Source of the DNA: CAZEHS01 sp964424355 | Lineage (GTDB): Bacteria; Bacillota; Clostridia; Peptostreptococcales; Acidaminobacteraceae | Direction: 5' to 3' | DNA length: 64,000 nucleotides | NCBI GenBank assembly: GCA_964424355.1 | Contig: CAYRIO010000008.1 | Coordinates: forward strand, 62,001 to 126,000 | Made by a program: the position numbers and the translations under genes | Part shown: positions 1 through 7,983 of the stretch, one piece after another | How positions within the stretch are numbered: position 1 is the first letter of the stretch | Layout: every line of letters starts with the position of its first letter | The notes under the pieces: generated by a model | The model's database searches: none | What the model was told of the DNA's origin: nothing | What the model saw: the letters and a program-made list of their open reading frames with translations, nothing else

Positions 1-600
1 TATTACCTGGAGAGCCTGGACACCCTGGCCCAGGATTTTGCACGGCTGATCAATGAAGGGGTCAGCAGTGACGGTACGGATTTAGGCACTGGGCTGGCAG
101 ACGGCTATACCGAGGACGGGACCACCGGTATCCGGCTTCTGACGGCCTCGGATGCCTCCTCCGCCGATTTTATCGCCTTGACGGACCCCTACGGCACCAT
201 CACCGCGGCCAATATCAGCCTTTCCTCCGATGTGGCCGGTTCCCCTGCCATGCTGGGTGCCTCCACGGTGTCCGGGGAGGAAGGCAACAGCCTGGTCATC
301 TCGGAGCTGGTGGACCTGTTCAAAAGCACGGCGGTGACGGAGGACGGTTCCCTGGAGGATGCCTATACCCGGATTCTGACCACCGAAGGGGCTGTGGCAC
401 AGCGGGCTACGCGGATGGAATCCCATACCCTGGCGCTGCAGACCCAGGCCGAGACCAATCGCCTGGCTGTCACCAGCGTATCTGTGGACGAGGAATCCAA
501 CAATCTGGTGCAGTATGAAAAAATATACGATGCGGCGGCGCAGATGATCAGCGTCTGGAAAGATATATTCGATGTCACGATCAACGTGGTGGGAGGCTGA
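1..600 (+). CDS. flgK: Flagellar hook-associated protein 1, C-terminal part (5' truncated)
   Basis: The reading frame is open from the first base to the TGA at 598-600, giving the last 199 residues of FlgK, the first hook-filament junction protein. The extreme C-terminus carries the family's D0/D1 helix signature: VSVDEESNNLVQYEKIYDAA followed by an amphipathic stretch ending near DVTINVVGG. This matches the usual FlgK ending (a Leu/Asp-Glu-Glu-x-x-Asn-Leu core and a final hydrophobic helix). flgL follows after two bases, the usual flgK-flgL pairing, so they are surely co-transcribed. The N-terminal part lies outside the window. Identity is firm from the C-terminal signature plus context. Confidence 0.93.
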   Translation, partial: YYLESLDTLAQDFARLINEGVSSDGTDLGTGLADGYTEDGTTGIRLLTASDASSADFIALTDPYGTITAANISLSSDVAGSPAMLGASTVSGEEGNSLVISELVDLFKSTAVTEDGSLEDAYTRILTTEGAVAQRATRMESHTLALQTQAETNRLAVTSVSVDEESNNLVQYEKIYDAAAQMISVWKDIFDVTINVVGG

Positions 601-602
601 GG

Positions 603-1643
603 ATGCGGATTACGAACAGCATGATATCCAATAATGTGATGTATAACCTCAACAACAGCTTGTACAGTCTGAACAAGACGTATTCCCAGATGTCCTCCGG
701 CAAGAGCATTGAAACCCCGTCGGACAATCCCGTGGGGGCATCCACGGTATTGAAGTATAGCGCCTATATGAGCAAGATTGAGCAGTATCAGCAAAACAGT
801 GAGGACGCCACCAGCTGGCTGAAGGTGACCGAAGGGGCCCTCGGCGGCATCACGGATGCGCTGACGACGGTCCGGGAGCGGATGGTGCAGGCTTTCAACG
901 GCACCCTGACCGATGAGGACCGGGCGGATATCCTGGCAGAGGTGCAGGAACTGACAGAAGAGGTGGTGGAGCTGTGCAATACCGATTACGCGGGCCGCTA
1001 TGTGTTCGGGGGCTTCCAGACAGAGGAGAGCCCGGTGGCAGCGGACAGCAGCAGTGCCATCGACATGATCACGTATCAGGGCAAATACACCGATCTGGGG
1101 GGGGCCGTTTCGACGGATGTCTCCGATGCCGATCTGCTGGCCTTCTATACCGCCAATACCGGGAATGTGGTGGATACCACAGTGAGCCAGTCCAAGACCT
1201 ATAACACCGGGTTTAACAGCACCGTGACGGTGAACACCGAGGGCTGGGAGGTCCTTGGAACCGGGGCGGACGGCATGTATGAAACCCTGAAGAAATTCCA
1301 GATGTATCTGGAAGGGGATACGGAATACAAGTATGTGGATGACACGGGAACGGTGGTAACGGAAACCCTGGACACCGATGCCCTGTTGGACAGTATGGAC
1401 GCCAACCAGGACACGATCCTGAATCTGACGGCCCGGGCAGGGGCCAGACGGAGCGCCCTGGAGCTGAGTACCCAGCGGCTGACGGATGATTATGAGATTT
1501 ATGACACGTTGCTGTCGGAAACGCAGGATGTGGACATTGCCAAGATCAGCGTGGAGTATTCCGAGGCGGAAAGTGTCTATGAGGCCTCGCTGAAGGCTTC
1601 CTCCAAGTTGGTTCTGCCGTCTCTGGTGGATTTTCTGCTGTGA
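603..1643 (+). CDS. flgL: Flagellar hook-associated protein 3 (hook-filament junction)
   Basis: This 346-residue protein has a flagellin-like N-terminal helix (MRITNSMISNNVMYNLN, then a region with MSSGKSIETPSDNP) and a C-terminal flagellin-like helix (EYSEAESVYEASLKASSKL). That is the FlgL pattern of two flagellin-like ends around a variable middle. FlgL is the second junction protein between hook and filament and is exported through the flagellar type III system. The start lies two bases after the flgK stop and the flgK tail supplies the Shine-Dalgarno. About 100 bases separate it from the response regulator that follows, so a promoter may lie there. The length is ordinary for FlgL. Confidence 0.93.
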   Translation: MRITNSMISNNVMYNLNNSLYSLNKTYSQMSSGKSIETPSDNPVGASTVLKYSAYMSKIEQYQQNSEDATSWLKVTEGALGGITDALTTVRERMVQAFNGTLTDEDRADILAEVQELTEEVVELCNTDYAGRYVFGGFQTEESPVAADSSSAIDMITYQGKYTDLGGAVSTDVSDADLLAFYTANTGNVVDTTVSQSKTYNTGFNSTVTVNTEGWEVLGTGADGMYETLKKFQMYLEGDTEYKYVDDTGTVVTETLDTDALLDSMDANQDTILNLTARAGARRSALELSTQRLTDDYEIYDTLLSETQDVDIAKISVEYSEAESVYEASLKASSKLVLPSLVDFLL

Positions 1644-1760
1644 AGCTGCCGCTATATCGCCGCATTTTTCACACAGTTTGCAGCGGTTTACACATGAAAT
1701 CATCACAATTCCCCTGTTTAATAGAACTGTAACGACAACTATGTGAAACGGAGGGACTTC

Positions 1761-2435
1761 ATGCAGGCTCAAGTTAATTTGGTGGGGCATGATGCCGAAT
1801 TAAACAGGATCACAACGCTTTTTCTGAGCCAGGAGGGCTATGAAGTGAAGCGGTTCCGGTCATTTGATGAAATTGGTACAGGGGCATCCGGACAACGGGT
1901 CCAGCTCTGGATCGTGGATCTTGACCGGCCGACATTAAAGGACTATGAAGAGGTGAAGGGGATCCGGAAACGGAATGCCGGTGTTCCCATCATCATTACA
2001 ACGGCCAGTAAGTCCATGGCGGACCGGGTACTCAGTCTGGAAATCGGGGCGGACGATTATGTGGAAAAGCCCTTTGATCCCCGGGAACTGGTACTGAGGG
2101 CCCATCGGCTGATGGCAGGCGGAAACGGCAACTACCATATCGGTCGGTTCGGCAGCCTGAAGCTGCAGGGCTACACCATTGATGAGGGGCGCCGGACGGT
2201 AAGCTACATAGGCAGGGAGATTCAGCTGACTTCCAAGGAGTTCGATCTGCTGATGATGTTTGCCCGGCACACAGGGTATGCCCTGTCCCGGGAGCAGATT
2301 CTGGATACGATCTGGGGAACGACCAGCTTCTGCAACTATCGGGTCGTAGACGACCTGGTGCGGCGGCTTCGCTGCAAGCTCGACTCCCTTCGGATTGAAA
2401 CGGTATATGGCCATGGGTATCGGGCCTGCGTGTAG
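1761..2435 (+). CDS. Orphan OmpR/PhoB-type response regulator with degenerate acidic pocket
   Basis: This is a 224-residue regulator with an N-terminal receiver domain (about 1-115) and a C-terminal winged-helix DNA-binding domain (about 130-224; the wing end reads ETVYGHGYRA). The ATG at 1761 is preferred over an in-frame GTG at 1743 because GGAGGG lies just upstream of it. The phospho-acceptor Asp53 (VDLDRP), Thr81 and Lys103 (EKPF) are present. The acidic pair that normally binds Mg2+ (V-D-D-E) is replaced by V-G-H-D at residues 8-11. No histidine kinase is adjacent. It sits between flgL and fliD, where clostridia more often carry fliW and csrA, so a role in late flagellar expression is a reasonable inference. 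Whether it is phosphorylated normally is doubtful. Confidence 0.85.
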   Translation: MQAQVNLVGHDAELNRITTLFLSQEGYEVKRFRSFDEIGTGASGQRVQLWIVDLDRPTLKDYEEVKGIRKRNAGVPIIITTASKSMADRVLSLEIGADDYVEKPFDPRELVLRAHRLMAGGNGNYHIGRFGSLKLQGYTIDEGRRTVSYIGREIQLTSKEFDLLMMFARHTGYALSREQILDTIWGTTSFCNYRVVDDLVRRLRCKLDSLRIETVYGHGYRACV

Positions 2436-2451
2436 ATGAGGAGGGACAGGG

Positions 2452-4329
2452 ATGTACGTAGCGGGGATGACCAGCAGCAGCCGCGTCAGCGGTCTCTCAT
2501 CCAGCATCGATGTGGATGAAACCGTCGCCAGCTTGATGGAAGCGGAAACCTATAAATATGATGCCGTTTATCAGGAAAAGATTCTGAATGAATGGCGTGT
2601 AGATGCATACAGGGAGGTCAACACGGAACTGACCGCCTTCAAGGACAAGTATTTCAATTATCTTTCCAGCAGCAGCAACCTGCTCTCTGCCACCAGCTTT
2701 TCAACGTATGCCACAACGGAAGAGGATTCAGAGTACTTCACCATCTCGGCCGGTTCGGGTGCTGCGAGCAGCAGCCATACGGTGGAAGTCTCCCAATTGG
2801 CCACGGCGGCTGCCTGCACCGGCACATCCGGGGTCACGGCGGGGCTGGCGGGGTCTTCCACCCCGGACTACACGGCCCTGAATGGCAACACCCTGACACT
2901 GACCCTGGACGGCGTCGCCCGAAAGCTGGCCATCAGCACGGATGTCACCTCCGCAGAGGATCTTCAGACCCTGGTGGATGATACCTGGGGTTCCGGAAAA
3001 ATCACGGTGGCGGAAGATACGGATGGGTTTGTGACGTTTTCGGTCGTTGAAGACAGTGGGGCTTATGTCCTGAGCATTGCGGGGAGTGATGCCCTGGATG
3101 CTTTGGGGTTTGCAAGCACCAGCGAACAGAGCAATCGGTTGGATACCTCAGCCACCCTGAAAGAAATTGCGGCGGCCATGGGAACGCCCTTCACGTTCAA
3201 TGACGACGATGAAGTGACTTTGGATATCAACGGGACATCTTTCACGTTTGACAGTGCGGATACCCTGGATGATATGATGGCCACCATCAACGAGAGCGAT
3301 GCCGGGGTCACCCTCAGCTATGACGACGATGCGGACCGGATGGTCTTCACAGCCAGCAGCACCGGGGCGGGGCAGACCTTCACCCTTTCTGAGGAGGATT
3401 CCACATTCCTGAGCGCCTTTGGTCTGGAGACCGTGACGGCGGGGCTGGATGCCATCAGCACCGTGGATGGCAAAAAATACACCCGAAGCACCAATGACCT
3501 GGAACTGAACGGTGTGACCTACAGCTTCCTGAAAGTGACCGAAGAGTCGTTGAGCTGCTCTGTAACCTATGATGCGGATGCGGCCGTTGAGCTGATCACC
3601 GGATTCGTGACAGATTACAACGCGCTGGTGGAGTCGCTGACAGAAAAGCTGAATGAAGATTACGACCGGGATTATCCTCCCCTCACCCAGGCTCAGGAAG
3701 AGGAGATGACGGATACGGAGATTGAGTCCTGGAACGAAAGCGCAAAAACCGGGCTGCTGGAGAATGACAGTGTCATCAAGGGGCTGCTTCGGGACCTCCG
3801 ATCCGTGCTATACAGCTCGGTATCCGGCACAGACAGCACGCTTTTCACCATCGGGATCGAGACGGACAGCTATGATGAGAGCGGAAAGCTGGTGGTGGAC
3901 GAAACGGCCCTGACAGAAGCGCTGGAAGAGGATCCGGAAGCGGTGCTCACCCTGTTCACGCAGAAATCAGAAACCTATTCGGCCACATCGGCCCGCAAAC
4001 TCACATCAGCCCAGCGGGCTGTCCGGACATCCGAAAACGGCCTGATGTGGAACTTTTTCGATGCCCTGGAGGACCGTGTTTCTACAATAACGGACCTGGG
4101 CGGCGCAAAGGGGCTGTTGCTGGAGAAAGCCGGGAAAAGCGGCGATGCCAGCGCGACGGACAATACGCTCTATGCCAGTATTCTGAAAAATGAAGAAGAA
4201 CTGGAGGACTTGGAGGACTATCTGGTCGAACGGGAAGAGTACTATTACGACCGGTTCACAGCCATGGAGACGTACATTACGCAGATGAACTCCCAACTGT
4301 CATCCTTCCAGTCCAGTTTCAGCTCATGA
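2452..4329 (+). CDS. fliD: Flagellar filament cap protein (hook-associated protein 2)
   Basis: The product is 625 residues. The N-terminal FliD_N region (about 10-110) begins with GMTSSSRVSGLSSSIDVDETV. The middle carries flagellin_IN-type modules such as LTLTLDGVARKL and DEVTLDINGTSFTFDSADT. The C-terminal FliD_C region (about 360-610) ends in a coiled coil (EEELEDLEDYLVEREEYYYD) with a final amphipathic helix. FliD caps the growing filament and folds exported flagellin. It is longer than minimal FliD proteins because of the extra middle modules, matching the enlarged flagellin nearby. The stop overlaps the next gene by four bases (ATGA), so translation is probably coupled. Confidence 0.93.
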   Translation: MYVAGMTSSSRVSGLSSSIDVDETVASLMEAETYKYDAVYQEKILNEWRVDAYREVNTELTAFKDKYFNYLSSSSNLLSATSFSTYATTEEDSEYFTISAGSGAASSSHTVEVSQLATAAACTGTSGVTAGLAGSSTPDYTALNGNTLTLTLDGVARKLAISTDVTSAEDLQTLVDDTWGSGKITVAEDTDGFVTFSVVEDSGAYVLSIAGSDALDALGFASTSEQSNRLDTSATLKEIAAAMGTPFTFNDDDEVTLDINGTSFTFDSADTLDDMMATINESDAGVTLSYDDDADRMVFTASSTGAGQTFTLSEEDSTFLSAFGLETVTAGLDAISTVDGKKYTRSTNDLELNGVTYSFLKVTEESLSCSVTYDADAAVELITGFVTDYNALVESLTEKLNEDYDRDYPPLTQAQEEEMTDTEIESWNESAKTGLLENDSVIKGLLRDLRSVLYSSVSGTDSTLFTIGIETDSYDESGKLVVDETALTEALEEDPEAVLTLFTQKSETYSATSARKLTSAQRAVRTSENGLMWNFFDALEDRVSTITDLGGAKGLLLEKAGKSGDASATDNTLYASILKNEEELEDLEDYLVEREEYYYDRFTAMETYITQMNSQLSSFQSSFSS

Positions 4330-4787
4330 CCGCCCAAGGGCAAGTTTCAGGGCGGCGGCTGCCGGAACGGGAACCGGATTCCCGGGAAGGGTGGATCCGG
4401 CTGCATAAGGTGCTGGATCGTCTGGATAAGCATCTGGATGAGGAATACAGTGTGCTGGAGATCGGTGAAATGCGGCGGCTGGAGCAACTCCGAAAAAAAG
4501 GGAAGCGTCTGTTCGAGGAAGCTTGCCAGCAGAAACGCATGTGCAACGATATTCGACTGCCGGAGGCTGAAATCAGGGCCTTCGCAGAGACATTGAAACA
4601 GAAGACCCGGCGCATCCGGATAAAGATTCTCCGGAATGCCCAGCGGGCCAAGGGGATCCGGCTGGAGGCACAGGCCAGCATCAAATCCCTCCGGGTAAAG
4701 AGCAAGGTCATCAATGGTTACTTCCGGCAGGGGCCCAGCGTTAAAGGCTATTTTATCGACAGGCAGATCGGTGCACATTACAAATAG
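4326..4787 (+). CDS. Small basic helical protein downstream of fliD, possible export chaperone
   Basis: The 153-residue product is predicted to be almost entirely helical and rich in Lys and Arg (for example KQKTRRIRIKILRNAQRAK around residues 90-110). It has no signal peptide or membrane segment. The four-base overlap with fliD shows it is part of the same transcript, and a strong terminator follows it. Position suggests a FliT- or FlgN-like chaperone, since a small helical chaperone (FliS and/or FliT) usually follows fliD, but I do not see diagnostic residues of any of these families. The very basic C-terminal half is unlike classic FliT. No fliS is visible anywhere in the window. Function remains an inference from position. 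Confidence 0.6.
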   Translation: MTAQGQVSGRRLPEREPDSREGWIRLHKVLDRLDKHLDEEYSVLEIGEMRRLEQLRKKGKRLFEEACQQKRMCNDIRLPEAEIRAFAETLKQKTRRIRIKILRNAQRAKGIRLEAQASIKSLRVKSKVINGYFRQGPSVKGYFIDRQIGAHYK

Positions 4788-4796
4788 ACCGGATTT

Positions 4797-4830
4797 AAAA
4801 TCTCCAGACAGGTTCTGGAGATTTTTATTT
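4797..4830 (+). terminator. Rho-independent terminator after the fliD operon
   Basis: A perfect 12-bp stem AAAATCTCCAGA / TCTGGAGATTTT with a 5-base loop is followed by TTTTTATTTT. It ends the flgK-flgL-regulator-fliD unit before the flagellin gene. Confidence 0.9.
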
Positions 4831-4831
4831 T

Positions 4832-5020
4832 GTGGCAGGCGCCCCGCTATTTCACACAAACCCCCACGAACTCCCTCCGGGTTCCCACGACAGTCACACA
4901 CTCATTGCCTATACTGCACATAAGGGGAAGACCACCCACACGTTCCGGGCCCGGAAGCGGTGTCTGCTCCACCAATCAGAATGGAATCTGAGAACACCCA
5001 CACTCAAGGAGGAATAACCT
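4832..5020 (+). promoter_or_regulatory. Flagellin leader with GC-rich palindrome and strong RBS
   Basis: Between the terminator and flagellin there is a possible -10 (TATACT, 4910-4915) without a clear -35, and no convincing SigD/sigma-28 promoter. A perfect 14-base palindrome TTCCGGGCCCGGAA lies at 4943-4956. It is flanked by ACAC (about 4938) and GTGT (about 4960), so the transcript could form a stable hairpin about 65 bases before the start codon. AAGGAGGA at 5005-5012 is a strong ribosome-binding site. GGA motifs occur in both the hairpin and the RBS, as in CsrA-controlled flagellin leaders, but no csrA or fliW is in this window. Confidence 0.45.
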
Positions 5021-6634
5021 ATGCGTATCAACACGAACATTGCAGCGCTGAACACGTACAACCAATACACCACCAACAACAGCGCAACTGCTAAATCCAT
5101 GGAAAAACTTTCATCCGGTCTTCGGATCAACAGTGCAGCCGATGATGCTGCCGGTCTGGCAATCTCTGAAAAGATGCGTTCCCAGATCCGCGGCCTCAGC
5201 CAGTCCTCCCAGAATGCCCAGGATGGCATCTCCCTGGTTCAGACGGCAGAAGGTTCTCTGGATGAAACAGAACAGATCCTCCAGCGGATGCGGGAATTGT
5301 CGGTACAGGCATCCAACGATACCTACACCGATGATGACAAGGCTGCGATTCAAAGTGAAATCGACCAATTGACCACGGAAATTGACCGGATCTCAACAGA
5401 TACGGAGTTCAACAATAAGAAGCTGCTCAACGGCTCCCTGGAAACCAAATCCACGGTCAGCAGTACCAACGCAGCGCAGATCAACAGCGTGGAAGTGGCC
5501 GACGACAGCCTGAAGACCGGTTCGTACACCGTAACGGTGACAAACACGAACACAACGTTTGAAACCGGTGATGTCAATGAAACGGCAATTAGCAGTGTTG
5601 CCGCTGTAACTACCGCTGCGACTGCCGGCACAACCACCATGACGGCTGCGGCAGTGACCACGGGCTCCCTGGCAGGGGGGAACTATTCCGTGACCGTTGC
5701 CGATAACGCGGCAGGTGGATCCGATGTGACGCTGCTGAATTCCGATGGGGAAGAAGTTGCCAAGGTTTCCGGGTTCGATCTGAGCGCAGGGGGTACCGTT
5801 GAAATCAGCGGCGTGAACCTGACGTTTACCGACGATACAGAAGGGGCCGGCAGTGTCACGATTGCGGGAACACCTCCTGGAGAATACACGGTTTCCCTGA
5901 AGGGCACAGGAAACGCCGATGAATACACCGTGACCCTGAAGGACAAAGAGGGCAACGCCATCGCAGAAACCACCAGCACCATTGATGCCAGCACGGCGGC
6001 TGATACGGTATCTGTCGGCGGGATGGTCCTTACCTGGGATTCCGGTACAACGGTTGAAGAGGGCGAAAGCATCGTCGATGTGGAAACGGATGCAACCTTT
6101 GTCATGACGGACAGTCAGGGCAACACGGTTGAGAGCGTGACCATCGCGGATAACACAACCGGCGAGGTTGAGGTTGGCGGGCTGAAGCTGGCCTTTGACG
6201 ATACCCTGGCCAATGGTGCCACCACGGTGAACGTAATCAACAACTCCATCAGCTTCCAGATTGGTGCCAATGCGAAGCAGACCACCAGTGTGGATATTGA
6301 TGAGATGTCGGCAGACAGCTTAGGGGTGGATGAGATCGATGTAACCACAACGGCGGGTGCAACATCCGCTATTGACTCCATTGATGCAGCCATCACGGCG
6401 GTCTCCGCTCAGCGTGCCAAGCTGGGGGCTGTGCAGAACCGTTTGGATCACACCATCAACAACCTGACCACATCTGAAGAGAACCTCTCGGCTGCGGAAT
6501 CACGGATCCGAGACGTGGATATCGCCAAGGAAATGATGACGTACACCACTAAGAACGTTCTCCAGCAGACGGCACAGTCCATGCTGGCACAGGCGAACCA
6601 GCAGCCACAGAACGTGCTGAGCCTGCTCAAATAA
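5021..6634 (+). CDS. fliC: Flagellin, major filament protein with enlarged central domain
   Basis: This 537-residue flagellin has fully conserved ends: MRINTNIAALNTYNQ with LSSGLRINSAADDAAGLAIS at the N-terminus, and QQTAQSMLAQANQQPQNVL at the C-terminus. Residues about 150-430 form a Thr/Val/Asp/Gly-rich beta insert. It contains at least three diverged copies of a V-x-V-x-G-x-x-L-x-F/W-D motif (residues about 259-272, 329-341 and 382-394), resembling flagellin_IN repeats. Flagellin is exported by the flagellar type III apparatus and polymerises into the filament; the insert should be the surface-exposed D2/D3 part. It has its own leader, an excellent RBS and a terminator, as expected for a very highly expressed monocistronic gene. 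Confidence 0.96.
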   Translation: MRINTNIAALNTYNQYTTNNSATAKSMEKLSSGLRINSAADDAAGLAISEKMRSQIRGLSQSSQNAQDGISLVQTAEGSLDETEQILQRMRELSVQASNDTYTDDDKAAIQSEIDQLTTEIDRISTDTEFNNKKLLNGSLETKSTVSSTNAAQINSVEVADDSLKTGSYTVTVTNTNTTFETGDVNETAISSVAAVTTAATAGTTTMTAAAVTTGSLAGGNYSVTVADNAAGGSDVTLLNSDGEEVAKVSGFDLSAGGTVEISGVNLTFTDDTEGAGSVTIAGTPPGEYTVSLKGTGNADEYTVTLKDKEGNAIAETTSTIDASTAADTVSVGGMVLTWDSGTTVEEGESIVDVETDATFVMTDSQGNTVESVTIADNTTGEVEVGGLKLAFDDTLANGATTVNVINNSISFQIGANAKQTTSVDIDEMSADSLGVDEIDVTTTAGATSAIDSIDAAITAVSAQRAKLGAVQNRLDHTINNLTTSEENLSAAESRIRDVDIAKEMMTYTTKNVLQQTAQSMLAQANQQPQNVLSLLK

Positions 6635-6651
6635 TTAACGCAAATAAAAAC

Positions 6652-6684
6652 GGCGGTCCCCAAAATCAGGGGGCCGCCTTTCTT
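6652..6684 (+). terminator. Flagellin terminator
   Basis: GGCGGTCCCC (6652-6661) pairs with GGGGGCCGCC (6669-6678), one G-U, followed by TTTCTTT. Confidence 0.9.
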
Positions 6685-6696
6685 TGCGTGAGGCAT

Positions 6697-6722
6697 AAAA
6701 AAATCCCCCAGTGAAGGGGGAT
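6697..6722 (-). terminator. Terminator of the minus-strand acidic secreted protein gene
   Basis: ATCCCCC (6703-6709) pairs with GGGGGAT (6716-6722). Read on the minus strand the stem is followed by a run of seven T, placed just after the stop codon of the leftward gene. Confidence 0.85.
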
Positions 6723-6727
6723 CGGTA

Positions 6728-7747
6728 CTAGAGGGATACATCCTCATCGGCATCCACGGAGAAGGAATCCAGGGTGGTGGAGCCGTCTTCGATGCTGCCG
6801 TCAATGGCGGCATCTTCATATTCGTCCCAGATATCATCGCAGATATCCTGGAGCAGGCTCTCTGCATCATCATCGTCAACCAGGTCCTCCCAGTCATCGG
6901 AGTCCACATCCACCACCAGATCAATGCCGTCGGAATCGCCGCTGATACTGATATCGATACTGTAATCACTGTAGTCGCCATAATCGGCGTTGAGGGTGTC
7001 TTCCAGATCGCTGAGGTCGGTGTCCTCATCCAGAGAAACATCGTCGCTGGCGTCCGCGGTAAAGGTGCCCAGCTCAGTGGAGCCATCCTCCACGGTGCCG
7101 GTGATGTCAGCACTGTCGGCCTCGTCCCAGATATCTTCGCAGATATATTGGAGCAGGTTTTCCTGCTGGGTGGTGGTCAGTGCATCCCAATCGTCGGAAT
7201 CCGTGTCGATGGTCACCTCGATGTCGTCTTCATCACCGTCCAAAGCGATGTCGAAGCTGTAATCATCGTAATCGCCATAGTCGTCATTGAGAGCATCTTC
7301 CAAATCACTCAGATCCAGATCGCTGTCACTGTCCTCCGCATCCTCCAGATCGGCCAGCAGGCTGGCCTTCTCAGCCTCCAGGGCGGTTATTTTGGCCTGG
7401 AGCTCTGTGATCTGGGTGTTTCTGGCGGTAATCTGCTGCGTGTACATCTGCTCGGTCTGGCTGGTGCCGCTAGTGATGACCACCTTCCGGTTGGCTGCAT
7501 CCCAGGTGGTACTCTTGTCGCTGAAGGCGTCCATCAGCATCCTGAGCGGCACATAGGTGGTGCCGTTGACGATGAAGGGCGGGGTGGTGCTGGACAAAGC
7601 CTTGCTGTTGTACTCGATTTGAACCCCGTAATAAGCGTCCACAGCTTTTTTCGTACTCTCCGTTCCGGCGGCTGATACCGGTGTGAGTGCGGCACTGGTG
7701 GTAAGGAGGCCGATAACGGCCAAGGCAGCCAATGATTTTCTTTTCAT
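6728..7747 (-). CDS. Secreted acidic protein: copper-amine-oxidase-like N-terminal module plus two acidic repeats
   Basis: The start ATG at 7747 follows GAGGAGAAC. The 339-residue product has a signal peptide (MKRKSLAALAVIGLL, cleavage near SAA at about 25-27). A copper-amine-oxidase N-terminal-like module follows (about 40-95; PFIVNGTTYVPLRMLMDAF and TWDAANRKVVI), then a short coiled coil (about 100-135). Two tandem acidic domains about 99 residues apart come next (about 146-239 and 245-339). Each starts LSDLED-x-LN-x-DYGDY, contains I-C-x-D-I-W-D-E and ends EDGST-x-L...DVSL. The copies are extremely Asp-rich. The N-terminal module is common in secreted and cell-wall proteins of Firmicutes; the repeats match no family I recognise. 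A paralogue lies at 11720-12715 on the other side of the ABC exporter operon. Function unknown; extracellular cation binding is possible. Confidence 0.85.
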   Translation of the reverse strand: MKRKSLAALAVIGLLTTSAALTPVSAAGTESTKKAVDAYYGVQIEYNSKALSSTTPPFIVNGTTYVPLRMLMDAFSDKSTTWDAANRKVVITSGTSQTEQMYTQQITARNTQITELQAKITALEAEKASLLADLEDAEDSDSDLDLSDLEDALNDDYGDYDDYSFDIALDGDEDDIEVTIDTDSDDWDALTTTQQENLLQYICEDIWDEADSADITGTVEDGSTELGTFTADASDDVSLDEDTDLSDLEDTLNADYGDYSDYSIDISISGDSDGIDLVVDVDSDDWEDLVDDDDAESLLQDICDDIWDEYEDAAIDGSIEDGSTTLDSFSVDADEDVSL

Positions 7748-7890
7748 GTGTTCTCCTCTCTGTTTTCCCAAGGGTGAATGAATCATCAGGATGCCAATAG
7801 CATAGGGGGCGATTGTGAGGACTGTGTGTTCTGATTCACTTTTGCCACAGAGAGAAAAGAACTTTTTAAATGAACTGCCATCACAGAGCC

Positions 7891-7920
7891 TTCACATAAG
7901 TGGGATATGCTGGTTATATA
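7891..7920 (+). promoter_or_regulatory. Probable sigma-A promoter of the ABC exporter operon
   Basis: TTCACA (7891-7896), a 17-18 base spacer, and TTATAT/TATATA (7914-7920). It lies about 65 bases before the adaptor start codon. Confidence 0.4.
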
Positions 7921-7983
7921 AGGCACGAGGCAAACCGTGCAAGCGTGCTCGAGCCGGGTGCGACAAACAAGGAGGTATACGTG

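Noticed and set aside
363..1790. A 475-codon open frame on the minus strand across flgL
   Set aside because: It is a mirror of the GC3-biased flgK/flgL coding strand: no RBS, no domain, His/Gln/Ile-rich composition typical of antisense frames.
4860..4935. Sigma-28 promoter for flagellin
   Set aside because: No TAAA plus CGATA-type -10 with acceptable spacing could be found.
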